This document shows, piece after piece, positions 17,152 through 25,090 of a stretch of 64,000 nt of DNA. Each line of letters opens with the position of its first letter. The first letter of the stretch is position 1. The translations under genes were made by a program, and so were the position numbers. This DNA is from Nitrospirillum amazonense (GTDB lineage Bacteria > Pseudomonadota > Alphaproteobacteria > Azospirillales > Azospirillaceae): contig NZ_VITN01000004.1 in assembly GCF_007828045.1 (NCBI RefSeq), positions 186,001 to 250,000 on the forward strand, in the 5' to 3' direction. The notes under the pieces are model-generated. The model saw only the letters and a list, made by a program, of their open reading frames with translations, had not been told where the DNA came from and did not search any database.

Positions 17152-18750
17152 ATGGACCGACCCATGGACACGACCCCCACGGATGGCCGCCCCGCCAAAG
17201 AGGGACAGGACGGCGAGGTGCTGGACCGCCCCGCCGCGAAGGCACCCCGGGCCTCCGCGGCCCGCGATGGCCGCCCGCGTTCCGTCAAGGTGGATCTGGA
17301 GAACGGCGACACCAGCAGCCTGTATGCCGAGCGCATCAAGATTTATCCCAAGGCCGTGTCCGGCCGCTATCGCACCATCAAATGGGCCGTGCTGGCGCTC
17401 TGCCTGGCCGTCTACTACACCGTGCCCTGGTTGCGCTGGGACCGGGGGCCGGGGGCGCCCGGCCAGGCCGTGCTGATCGACCTGTCGGCCCCGCGCGCCT
17501 ATTTCTTCGGCATCGAGATCTGGCCGCAGGAGGTCTACTACATCACCGGCCTGCTGGTGCTGGCCGCCGTGGGCCTGTTCCTGGTGACGGCGCTGGCGGG
17601 GCGCGTGTGGTGCGGCTACGCCTGTCCGCAGACGGTGTGGACCGACCTGTTCATGGCGGTGGAGCGGTGGACCGAGGGCGATCGCGGTGCGCGAATCCGC
17701 CTGGACGGCCAGCCCTGGACCCGTGAGAAGCTGCTGCGCAAGACGGCCAAGCACGCCGCCTGGCTGGCCATCTCGCTGGCCACCGGTGGCGCCTGGATCC
17801 TGTATTTCGACGACGCGCCCACGGCGCTGAAGGGCCTGTTCACCGGGCATGCCACGGTCAGCGAGTATTTCTTCGTCGGCCTGTTCACGGCGACCACCTA
17901 CATCCTGGCCGGCTGGGCCCGCGAGCAGGTCTGCACCTATATGTGCCCGTGGCCGCGCATCCAGGGCTCCATGCTGGACGTGCATTCCCTGGTGGTGACC
18001 TATGAGGCCTGGCGCGGTGAGCGGCGCGGGCCGCACAAGGCCGGCACCAGCTGGGAAGGCCGGGGCGACTGCATCGACTGCGGCCAGTGCATCGCCGTCT
18101 GCCCCACCGGTATCGACATCCGCGATGGCCAGCAGCTGGAATGCATCGGCTGCGGCCTGTGCATCGACAGCTGCAACGACATTATGGCCAAGGTCGGCCG
18201 CCCGCCCGACCTGATCCGCTTCGACACCCTGGCCAACCAGGAAGCCAAGGCCCAGGGCCAGTCGAACCGCTATCGCCTGATGCGGCCGCGCGTTGTGATC
18301 TACGCCCTGGTGCTGGCGGTGGTGGGGGGCGTGATGCTGACGGCCCTGGAGACGCGCACCACCATGGGCATCAGCGTGCTGCGCGACCGGGCGCCGCTGT
18401 ATGTCACCCTGTCCAACGGGGCCTTGCGCAACGGCTACACCATCAAGGTCATCAACAAGCGGCGGGGCGAGAGCGAGTTCCGGCTGGGCGTGGTCGGCCA
18501 GCCGGGCGCCACCGTGGCGGTGCAGGACGTGGGCGAGGCCCACGGCACGGAGGGCGTGGCCTTGACCGTGCCGGGCGACGCCGTCGCCACCTTCCGCGTC
18601 TTCGTCAGCCTGCCGCGCCAGTCGATGACGCGTGACGGTGGCGCCCAGGGCTCCATCCCCCTGGTGTTCAGCCTGACGGAGCAGGGGCCCGCCCCCGCCC
18701 GCCCCACCTTCTACGAGGGCGTCTTCATGGGCCCCGGCGCCAAGCCCTGA
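17152..18750 (+). CDS. ccoG: cbb3 oxidase assembly protein CcoG (FixG), membrane polyferredoxin
   Basis: About 532 residues, with several membrane helices and polyferredoxin cysteine clusters. GRVWCGYACPQTVWTD is the NapH-like motif; QVCTYMCPWPRIQGSM follows; two 4Fe-4S motifs are CIDCGQCIAVCPTGIDIRDG and CIGCGLCIDSCNDIM. The C-terminal Ig-like periplasmic domain has RNGYTIKVINKR. In Rhodobacter CcoG reduces Cu(II) to Cu(I) for delivery to the oxidase. The start is ATG 17152 or, four codons on, ATG 17164; both have weak ribosome sites. Confidence 0.95.
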   Translation: MDRPMDTTPTDGRPAKEGQDGEVLDRPAAKAPRASAARDGRPRSVKVDLENGDTSSLYAERIKIYPKAVSGRYRTIKWAVLALCLAVYYTVPWLRWDRGPGAPGQAVLIDLSAPRAYFFGIEIWPQEVYYITGLLVLAAVGLFLVTALAGRVWCGYACPQTVWTDLFMAVERWTEGDRGARIRLDGQPWTREKLLRKTAKHAAWLAISLATGGAWILYFDDAPTALKGLFTGHATVSEYFFVGLFTATTYILAGWAREQVCTYMCPWPRIQGSMLDVHSLVVTYEAWRGERRGPHKAGTSWEGRGDCIDCGQCIAVCPTGIDIRDGQQLECIGCGLCIDSCNDIMAKVGRPPDLIRFDTLANQEAKAQGQSNRYRLMRPRVVIYALVLAVVGGVMLTALETRTTMGISVLRDRAPLYVTLSNGALRNGYTIKVINKRRGESEFRLGVVGQPGATVAVQDVGEAHGTEGVALTVPGDAVATFRVFVSLPRQSMTRDGGAQGSIPLVFSLTEQGPAPARPTFYEGVFMGPGAKP

Positions 18751-18782
18751 TCCCGAGGCCCTGATCCCGAGGAGTGATCGTC

Positions 18783-19298
18783 ATGACCGTCATCGACATG
18801 CCCCGCCGCCAGCCGCTCAAGCCCAAGCGCTCCCTCATCCCCTGGATCTTCGTGGGCGGCATGGGCGTGGTGATCGTGGTGAACAGCATCCTGATCTACT
18901 ACGCCATGCACAGCTGGACCGGCATCGTTACCGCCAAGCCCTATGAGCGGGGCATCGAATACAACAAGGTGCTGGAGGCGCAGGCCCAGCAGGACGCCCT
19001 GGGCTGGGTGTTCGACGCGGATATCGAGCCGGCCGCCGACAGCGCGAAGGGGACGGGTGTGCTGACGGTGCGCATCACCGACCGCGACGGCGCCGTCCTG
19101 GACGGCATGACCCTGACCGGCCGCCTGGTGCGGCCCATCGACATCATGCCCGACATGCCGCTGACCTTCACCGCCAGCGGCAACGGCCGCTACACGGCCA
19201 TCGTCACCCTGCCTAAGCATGGGCAGTGGGACCTGAAGCTGAAGGCGGAGAAGGGCCCCCACTGGTACCACCTGACCCGCCGGCTGTTCGTGAAGTAA
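18783..19298 (+). CDS. ccoH: cbb3 oxidase assembly protein CcoH (FixH)
   Basis: A 171-residue membrane protein: one N-terminal helix (IPWIFVGGMGVVIVVNSILIYYAM) and a periplasmic beta-rich domain ending HWYHLTRRLFVK. SWTGIVTAKPYERGIEYNKVL is the characteristic FixH signature. It is needed for assembly or stability of the oxidase. ATG 18783 has GAGGAG 8 nt upstream; a GTG three codons earlier overlaps that site and is rejected. It lies between ccoG and ccoI with short gaps. Confidence 0.94.
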   Translation: MTVIDMPRRQPLKPKRSLIPWIFVGGMGVVIVVNSILIYYAMHSWTGIVTAKPYERGIEYNKVLEAQAQQDALGWVFDADIEPAADSAKGTGVLTVRITDRDGAVLDGMTLTGRLVRPIDIMPDMPLTFTASGNGRYTAIVTLPKHGQWDLKLKAEKGPHWYHLTRRLFVK

Positions 19299-19317
19299 GG
19301 CGGAGAGGACGCAACCC

Positions 19318-21723
19318 ATGCCCTTGGACAGCCTGACGACGCACTGCCGGCATTGCGGCCAGCCCCTGCTGGGGGCGGCGACGGAGCGGGGCGCCTTCTG
19401 CTGCCAGGGCTGCGCCGGCGCCTACACCCTGATCCATGACCTGGGGCTGGATGCCTATTACGACCGCCGGCCGGCGGAGGCCGCCGCCCCCGCCGTGGCG
19501 GATGACGGGGATGGCGCCGATCCCCTGCTGGGCCTGCCCGATGCGGTGGCGGTGGCGCCGGACGGCAGCTGCCTGCTGCGCCTCAGCGTCGACGGCTTGC
19601 ACTGCGGCGCCTGCCTGTGGCTGATCGAGGCGGCGGTGACCAAGCACCATCCCGAGGTGCGCTCCGCCCGGGCCAACCTGACCACGCGCTGCCTGACCTT
19701 GCGGTGGACGGGCACGCCCACCCAGGCCGTGGAGTACGCCCGGCTGGTGACGGGCCTGGGTTATCGCGTGGCGCCCTTCGGCGGTGCCGGCGCGGGGGCC
19801 GACCCGGCGGCGGCGCAGGAACGGGCGCTGCTGCGCCGCCTGGCGCTGGCGGGTTTCGCCGCCGCCAACGTCATGCTGCTGTCCGTGTCGGTCTGGTCCG
19901 GCGCCGATGCCATGGGCGACGCCACCCGCACGCTGTTGCACTGGGTGTCGGCCCTGATCGCCCTGCCCACGGTGGCCATCGCCGGCCAGCCCTTCTTTCA
20001 GTCGGCCCTGGCGGCGTTGCGCGCCGGCCGCACCAACATGGACGTGCCCATTTCCGTGGGCGTGCTGCTGACCACGGGCATGAGCGTGGTGATGACGGTC
20101 CAGCATGGGGAGCACGCCTATTTCGATGGCGCCGTCATGCTGCTGTTCTTCCTGCTGGTGGGGCGCTACCTGGACAGCCGGGCGCGCGGCCGGGCCCGGT
20201 CCGCCGCCGCCCACCTGCTGGCGCTGAACCAGGCGCCCGTGACGGTGCTGGGCGCCGATGGCCTGCCGCAGGTGCTGCCGCCCGCCCGCGTGCCCCTGGG
20301 CGCCACCGTGCTGGTGGCGGCGGGGGAGCGCATCGGCGTGGACGGCACGGTGGCCGAGGGCGTTTCCGATCTGGACGCCAGCCTGGTGACGGGCGAGACG
20401 CTGCCCTTGGCGGTGACGCCGGGCGCCCAGGTCTTCGCCGGCATGATCAACCGCACCGCCCCCTTGCGCCTGACCGCCACGGCCAGTGGCGAGGGCACGC
20501 TGCTGGCGGAGATGGTGCGCCTGCTGGAGGCGGCGGAGCAGGGGCGGGCGCGCCATGTCCTGCTGGCCGACCGCATCGCCCGGGCCTACACGCCCGTGGT
20601 GCACCTGACGGCGCTGGCTACCTTCCTGGCCTGGGTGTTCTTGGGATCCGCCGCCTGGTACCAGGCGCTGCTGATCGCCGTGTCCGTCCTGATCATCACC
20701 TGCCCTTGCGCCCTGGCGCTGGCCGTGCCGGCGGTGCAGGTGGCGGCCAGCGGCCGGCTGATGCGCCAGGGCATCCTGCTGAAGTCCGCCACCGCCCTGG
20801 AGCGCCTGGCCCCCATCGACACCGTGGTGTTCGACAAGACCGGCACCCTGACCCTGGGCCGGCCCGACCTGGTGGCCGATCCCACCCTGGCGGCGGAGGA
20901 ATTGGAACCGGCGGCCCGCCTGGCCCGCGCGTCGCGCCACCCCCTGTCGCGGGCACTGGCCCGCGCCGCCGGGCCCGGCCCGGTGGCCGATGGCGTGGTG
21001 GAGGTGCCGGGCGGCGGCTTGCGCTGGATGGGGCCGCAGGGCTTCGTCCGCCTGGGGTCGCGCGCCTTCTGCGGCGTGGCGGACTCTGCCAACGGCGGCG
21101 TGGACGAGGGGCGGGCGGGGCCGGAGCTGTGGTTCACCCGCTGCGGTCAGGCGCCCCGGCGCTTCCTGTTCGCCGACCGGCCCCGCCGCGACGCCGCCGC
21201 CGTGGTGGCGGAACTGAAGGCCGCCGGCTACCGGGTGGAGCTGCTGTCCGGCGACCGCGCCGTCACCGCCCAGGCCCTGGCGGCGGAGGTCGGCATCGAT
21301 ATCGTGCGCGCCGACGCCCGGCCGGCCGACAAGTGCGCGCACCTGGCGGCGCTGCGGGCGGAAGGGCGGAACGTCCTGATGGTGGGCGACGGGCTGAACG
21401 ACGCCGCGGCGCTGGCCGCCGCCGACGTCTCGCTGAGCCCCGCCAGCGCCGTGGACGTGACCCAGACCGCGGCTGACGTGGTGTTCCAGGGCGATGGCCT
21501 GGCGGCGGTGGCGGAGACGCTGGCCGTGGCCCGGCGGGCGCGCGCCCTGGTGCGCCAGAACCTGGCCTTCACCCTGCTGTACAACCTGTGCGCCGTGCCG
21601 GTGGCCATCGCCGGCTTCGCCACGCCGTTCGTGGCCGCCGCCGCCATGTCGGGATCATCCCTGGCGGTGATGGCCAATGCCCTGCGCCTGGGAAGCAAAA
21701 AGCCCCGCGATGGAGGTTACTGA
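19318..21723 (+). CDS. ccoI: Copper-exporting P-type ATPase of cbb3 oxidase assembly
   Basis: An 801-residue P1B-type ATPase (CcoI/FixI). The N terminus has a Cys-rich CRHCGQ and FCCQGCAGAY segment, then a heavy-metal domain with CGAC. Core motifs in order: TGET (actuator), CPC in the sixth helix (TCPCALALAVP), phosphorylation loop DKTGTLT, nucleotide-binding HP (SRHPLSRAL), and hinge GDGLNDAAAL. The FixI-type N terminus marks the slow copper-export group that supplies CuB to CcoN, rather than a CopA detoxifying pump. Its stop overlaps the ccoS start. Confidence 0.96.
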   Translation: MPLDSLTTHCRHCGQPLLGAATERGAFCCQGCAGAYTLIHDLGLDAYYDRRPAEAAAPAVADDGDGADPLLGLPDAVAVAPDGSCLLRLSVDGLHCGACLWLIEAAVTKHHPEVRSARANLTTRCLTLRWTGTPTQAVEYARLVTGLGYRVAPFGGAGAGADPAAAQERALLRRLALAGFAAANVMLLSVSVWSGADAMGDATRTLLHWVSALIALPTVAIAGQPFFQSALAALRAGRTNMDVPISVGVLLTTGMSVVMTVQHGEHAYFDGAVMLLFFLLVGRYLDSRARGRARSAAAHLLALNQAPVTVLGADGLPQVLPPARVPLGATVLVAAGERIGVDGTVAEGVSDLDASLVTGETLPLAVTPGAQVFAGMINRTAPLRLTATASGEGTLLAEMVRLLEAAEQGRARHVLLADRIARAYTPVVHLTALATFLAWVFLGSAAWYQALLIAVSVLIITCPCALALAVPAVQVAASGRLMRQGILLKSATALERLAPIDTVVFDKTGTLTLGRPDLVADPTLAAEELEPAARLARASRHPLSRALARAAGPGPVADGVVEVPGGGLRWMGPQGFVRLGSRAFCGVADSANGGVDEGRAGPELWFTRCGQAPRRFLFADRPRRDAAAVVAELKAAGYRVELLSGDRAVTAQALAAEVGIDIVRADARPADKCAHLAALRAEGRNVLMVGDGLNDAAALAAADVSLSPASAVDVTQTAADVVFQGDGLAAVAETLAVARRARALVRQNLAFTLLYNLCAVPVAIAGFATPFVAAAAMSGSSLAVMANALRLGSKKPRDGGY

Positions 21724-21887
21724 TGAACAGCCTGCTTTTCCTCATCCCCGCCGCCCTGCTGCTGGGCGGGCTGGGGCTCTGCGCCTTCCTCTGGGCGGTG
21801 CGCGACGGCCAGTTCGAGGACCTCGACGGCTCCGCCACCCGCATCCTGTACGAGGATGAAACGCCGCTGCCCAAGCGGCACACCTGA
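21723..21887 (+). CDS. ccoS: cbb3 oxidase maturation protein CcoS
   Basis: A 54-residue protein: one membrane helix (LLFLIPAALLLGGLGLCAFLWAV) followed by RDGQFEDLDGSATRILYEDE. The RxGQFEDLxGxAxRIL stretch is diagnostic of CcoS/FixS, required for cofactor insertion into cbb3 oxidase. Its ATG overlaps the TGA of ccoI by one base, so translation is coupled. Confidence 0.96.
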   Translation: MNSLLFLIPAALLLGGLGLCAFLWAVRDGQFEDLDGSATRILYEDETPLPKRHT

Positions 21888-21913
21888 TCCCGTTTAGTCT
21901 GATGGAGTGAGTC

Positions 21914-22129
21914 ATGAAAGCGTCCAACACCCTGCCGGCCGTCATCGTTCATGGCATGGGCATCATCGTGGCCGTGCTGGGCCTGTTCTTCGCCGCCGGA
22001 TCCACCGACCTGGCGGGCTACATCGACGGCCTGCTGTTCGTCGCCTTCGGCGTGCTGGTCAATTTCTTCACCATCGCCCGCACCATCGGCGGGCATGCGG
22101 ACGAGCTGGCGCAGCAGCCGGCGGAGTGA
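21914..22129 (+). CDS. Small membrane protein, function unknown
   Basis: A 71-residue protein with two predicted membrane helices (AVIVHGMGIIVAVLGLFFAAG and YIDGLLFVAFGVLVNFFTIART) and a short polar tail. GGAG precedes ATG 21914, 26 nt after ccoS, so it is probably the last gene of the ccoGHIS transcript. No motif is recognised. An accessory role in the oxidase or membrane is only suggested by position. Confidence 0.65.
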   Translation: MKASNTLPAVIVHGMGIIVAVLGLFFAAGSTDLAGYIDGLLFVAFGVLVNFFTIARTIGGHADELAQQPAE

Positions 22130-22206
22130 CGCCGGCGCCTGGCGTCTGAGGGTTGCATGAGGGGTAGGCACTGGCGCGGGGTGGGGGCCATCCCTATCTT
22201 TGCGCC

Positions 22207-22737
22207 ATGCTGATCCCCGATGTCCTTGTTCCCGGCCTTCACCTGGTGTTCTGCGGCACGGCGCCCAGCCGCGCCTCCATGGCGGCCAAGGCCTATTACG
22301 CCAAGCCCGGCAACGCCTTCTGGCCCAGCCTGCATGCCGCCGGTTTCACGCCCACGCGCCTGACGCCCCAGGAATACCCCACCCTGCCGGGCCTGGGGTT
22401 GGGCCTGACTGACCTGAACAAGACCCAGTTCGGCAACGATGTGGACCTGGATCCTGCCGCCTATAACGTGGCGGCCTTCGTGGAGAAGATGCGGCGCCAT
22501 CGCCCCGGCGCCGTGGCCTTCACCAGCAAGACGGCGGCGTCCGTCTTCCTGGCCGGGCACTTCGGCCTGGTCGGCAGCCCGGTGTATGGCCGCCAGGCCC
22601 AGGATTTGGAGGGCACCGCCCTGTTCGTTCTGCCGTCCCCCTCCGGCCAGGCGCGGCGTTTCTTCACGCTGGAGCCGTGGCGGGAGGCGGCCGCCTTCGT
22701 GGCCGCGCGCCGGGCCGCCTCCGTCCCGCTCCCCTGA
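22207..22737 (+). CDS. mug: G/U(T) mismatch-specific DNA glycosylase (Mug/TDG-like)
   Basis: A 176-residue uracil-DNA-glycosylase-superfamily enzyme. The first active-site motif is VFCGTAPSRASMAAKAYYAKPGNAFWPSLHAAGF, followed by LPGLGLGLTDLNKT and, near the end, VLPSPSGQARRF as the second motif. The overall length fits Mug, which excises uracil or ethenocytosine opposite guanine. In motif 1 the usual GINPG-type sequence reads GTAPS, a variant seen in some bacterial Mug proteins; this could alter specificity. It appears monocistronic. ATG 22207 has no strong ribosome site. Confidence 0.85.
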   Translation: MLIPDVLVPGLHLVFCGTAPSRASMAAKAYYAKPGNAFWPSLHAAGFTPTRLTPQEYPTLPGLGLGLTDLNKTQFGNDVDLDPAAYNVAAFVEKMRRHRPGAVAFTSKTAASVFLAGHFGLVGSPVYGRQAQDLEGTALFVLPSPSGQARRFFTLEPWREAAAFVAARRAASVPLP

Positions 22738-22922
22738 TTTTGCAGATCTGCATTTCCAGGTGGTGCGCCGGCACTGTCCACTCCGGTAACGGTTGTGTGT
22801 TATTACCATCGCCAGGCCTGATGGTTATTTGATAGGCGCGCGATGTCCCGTCGCCGATGTCCCCGATTAATGGAACGGGCGGTATCCATCGATTTTCAGT
22901 GTCGCGGGACGGCGGACGCGAG

Positions 22923-24146
22923 ATGCAAATCCTGACACTTCTCATCGTCAATATTCTGCTTCATGTCGTCGCCGCCTTCTGTTTGTTTCCGGTGGGGCGC
23001 ACTCTGAAGGCGGGCAGGGCGGTTTGGTTCTGGGTCCTGTCAAATCTATTGCATGCCGCCGGCCTGTTGATGGTGCTGGCGCCCTATCCGACCCGGCCGA
23101 CGCCGCTTTTCAGCCTGATCGGCAACCTGCAGATCGACTGGGGAACCATGCTGGCGTTCGTCGGCATCCAGTCATTCCTGAGCCGTTCGCGGCGGACCTT
23201 GTGGCTGCTGGTGCCCGCGGCGGCCCTGTCGTGCGCCAAGATCGGCGTCTTTCTCACGTTCGGTCTGCACATGCCCATCAACGTCATCCTGGGATGCGGT
23301 TGCCGCTTCCTGTTGGCCGCCGGCAGCGCCTGGCTGTTGCTGCGCCATGCAGAACGGGACTTGCGGATCGCCGCCTGGACGATGGCCGGCTTCAATTTGG
23401 CATGGGCGTTGGTGCTGCTGACCAGGATGGCTTGGGAAGCGCTGCAGGTGCTGCCGCATGACGCCGTCGTGATCGGTGACTTGAGGGAGCCTACGTCGAC
23501 GATGGCCTTGCTGCTGCGGGTCGGCGTCACGTTCACGCTGACCCTGGGTTACCTGTGGATGGTGGGCCGGCGGCTGCAGACGCGCCTGACCCATCTGGCG
23601 GAACAGGACCCCCTGACCGGCATCGCCAACCGCCGCGTCCTCTGGGAAAAGGGGGAGCGCATGGTGGCACGGGCGCGGCAGCGGGACGGCATGCTGGCGG
23701 TGCTAATGGTCGATATCGACCATTTCAAGGCCATCAACGACCGGTGGGGCCATGGCGTGGGTGACACGGTGATCACCCGTGTCGCGCAAACCATTGCCGG
23801 CGTCATCCGCGCCACGGACATCCTGGGCCGCGTCGGTGGCGAGGAATTCGCGGTGGCCCTGCCTGACGCCGATGCGGCCACGGTGGCCGCCGTGGCGGAG
23901 CGGATCCGCAAGGCGGTGGCCGACCTGGTCGTGGACCCGCGAACGCCGCTGCGCTGCACGGTCAGCGTCGGCCGCGCCACTCTGGCGCCCGGCATGGATT
24001 GGGCCGCGCTGGTGCATGCCGCCGACCAGGCGCTTTATCGCGCCAAGACCGGCGGCCGCAACCGGGTGGAGGCGCATCTGTGGGACGAGGCGGTGCCGGA
24101 TGCCGGCGTGGAAGCCCCCGGACTGGCCGCAGCCTGCTGGATATAG
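22923..24146 (+). CDS. Membrane-bound diguanylate cyclase (GGDEF)
   Basis: About 407 residues: six or so membrane helices in the first 210 residues, then a GGDEF domain. The domain shows DPLTGIANRR, VLMVDIDHFKAINDRWGHGVGD, and the catalytic loop RVGGEEFAVALPDAD (GGEEF, an active variant), followed by VSVGRATL and ADQALYRAKTGGRNRVE. It should make c-di-GMP in response to an unknown membrane signal. No EAL domain is present, and no RxxD inhibitory site was confirmed. The start could be ATG 22857 instead; neither has a good ribosome site. Confidence 0.9.
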   Translation: MQILTLLIVNILLHVVAAFCLFPVGRTLKAGRAVWFWVLSNLLHAAGLLMVLAPYPTRPTPLFSLIGNLQIDWGTMLAFVGIQSFLSRSRRTLWLLVPAAALSCAKIGVFLTFGLHMPINVILGCGCRFLLAAGSAWLLLRHAERDLRIAAWTMAGFNLAWALVLLTRMAWEALQVLPHDAVVIGDLREPTSTMALLLRVGVTFTLTLGYLWMVGRRLQTRLTHLAEQDPLTGIANRRVLWEKGERMVARARQRDGMLAVLMVDIDHFKAINDRWGHGVGDTVITRVAQTIAGVIRATDILGRVGGEEFAVALPDADAATVAAVAERIRKAVADLVVDPRTPLRCTVSVGRATLAPGMDWAALVHAADQALYRAKTGGRNRVEAHLWDEAVPDAGVEAPGLAAACWI

Positions 24147-24272
24147 ACATACATCATCCCGCGCGGCTCTCGCCGGGGCATCCATCCAAATCGCTGCTCC
24201 CTTGGCTATCGGGTCATGGTAATGTCATCCGGTATCCCACGGGCGGGACTTGCGAATACGGGATCCGGCGAC

Positions 24273-24575
24273 ATGAGCAACCAGGACGATATCGACGCCA
24301 TGTTCGGCGGTGGCGGCGCTACCATGTCGTCGCCCCCCGAACTGTCGGCCATCTATGACACGGTGGTCGAGGTGTCGGTGGTGCTGGGCACCTCCACCAT
24401 CCGCGTGCGCGACCTGCTGAAGCTGGGCCGCGGCGCCATCGTGGAGCTGGACCGCAAGATCGACGACCTGTCCGACATTATCGTTTCCGGCCGCACCGTC
24501 GGCCGGGGCGAGGTCACCATCGTCGAGGACAAGATCGCCGTGACCTTCCGCGAGTTCACGCGGGTGAACGGCTGA
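24273..24575 (+). CDS. fliN: Flagellar motor switch protein FliN-like (SpoA domain)
   Basis: A 100-residue protein consisting of a short acidic N terminus (MSNQDDIDAMFGGGG) and one SpoA/surface-presentation domain: VEVSVVLGTSTIRVRDLLKLGRGAIVELD, VNG-type IIVSGRTVGRGEVTIVEDKIAVTF. This matches FliN of the C-ring, which binds CheY-P and helps export. No other flagellar gene is in the window, so this is an isolated copy; it might be a second fliN. The upstream gene encodes a diguanylate cyclase, but nothing links the two beyond proximity. Confidence 0.85.
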   Translation: MSNQDDIDAMFGGGGATMSSPPELSAIYDTVVEVSVVLGTSTIRVRDLLKLGRGAIVELDRKIDDLSDIIVSGRTVGRGEVTIVEDKIAVTFREFTRVNG

Positions 24576-24623
24576 TGTCGTTCACCTGAGAACCAGCACC
24601 TGAGAACCAGGGGGGCGGGGCAC

Positions 24624-25067
24624 ATGATGGCGGACGGCGGCGCGGTGGAGACGAGTGCGGAGGGCTGGGCCCTGTGCCCCGTGACGCCCGGCTTCATCGC
24701 CCATATCGGCCCCTTCTGGGAGGGGCGGCCCGCCCGTGGCGGCGGGGATGGCGGCTGGGTCCGCGCCTTCGTGGCGGATGAACGCCACCTGGCCGGCACG
24801 GGCCAGATCCACACCTCCGTCCTCTCATCCTTTGCCGAGTTGGTCTGCCTGCGCGCCATCAGCGACGAAGGCGTGCCGGAGGGGGAGGCGGTGCTGCTGA
24901 ACCTGACGCTGAACCACCTGGGCAGCGGTCCGCGCGGCACCCTGGTGCAGGGGGAGGCGCGGCTGATCCGCCGCAACTGGTCACAGCTGGTGACCGAGGT
25001 CCGCATCCACGATGGCGACCGTCCCCTGGTGGCCGGCACCGCCCTGTGGAGCCTGGCCGGCGCCTGA
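24624..25067 (+). CDS. Hotdog-fold thioesterase (PaaI/acyl-CoA thioesterase-like)
   Basis: A 147-residue single-domain hotdog protein: GFIAHIGPFWEG at the start, the helix-containing HLAGTGQIHTSVLSSFAEL (position of the catalytic Asn/Asp and His loop), then LNLTLNHLGSGPRGTLVQGEARLI and LVTEVRIHDGDRPLVAGTALWS. Members hydrolyse acyl-CoA or aryl-CoA thioesters; the substrate cannot be told. The start is ATG 24624 or the next codon. It is convergent with the giant repeat gene, with a hairpin over both stops. Confidence 0.75.
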   Translation: MMADGGAVETSAEGWALCPVTPGFIAHIGPFWEGRPARGGGDGGWVRAFVADERHLAGTGQIHTSVLSSFAELVCLRAISDEGVPEGEAVLLNLTLNHLGSGPRGTLVQGEARLIRRNWSQLVTEVRIHDGDRPLVAGTALWSLAGA

Positions 25068-25089
25068 GAACCGCCTTTCGGTCCTCAGG
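25063..25089. terminator. Hairpin between convergent genes
   Basis: CCTGAG-A-ACC pairs with GGT-C-CTCAGG around a 7-nt loop, overlapping the end of the thioesterase gene and adjoining the stop of the giant gene. There is no U-tract, so terminator function is uncertain. Confidence 0.3.
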
Positions 25090-25090
25090 C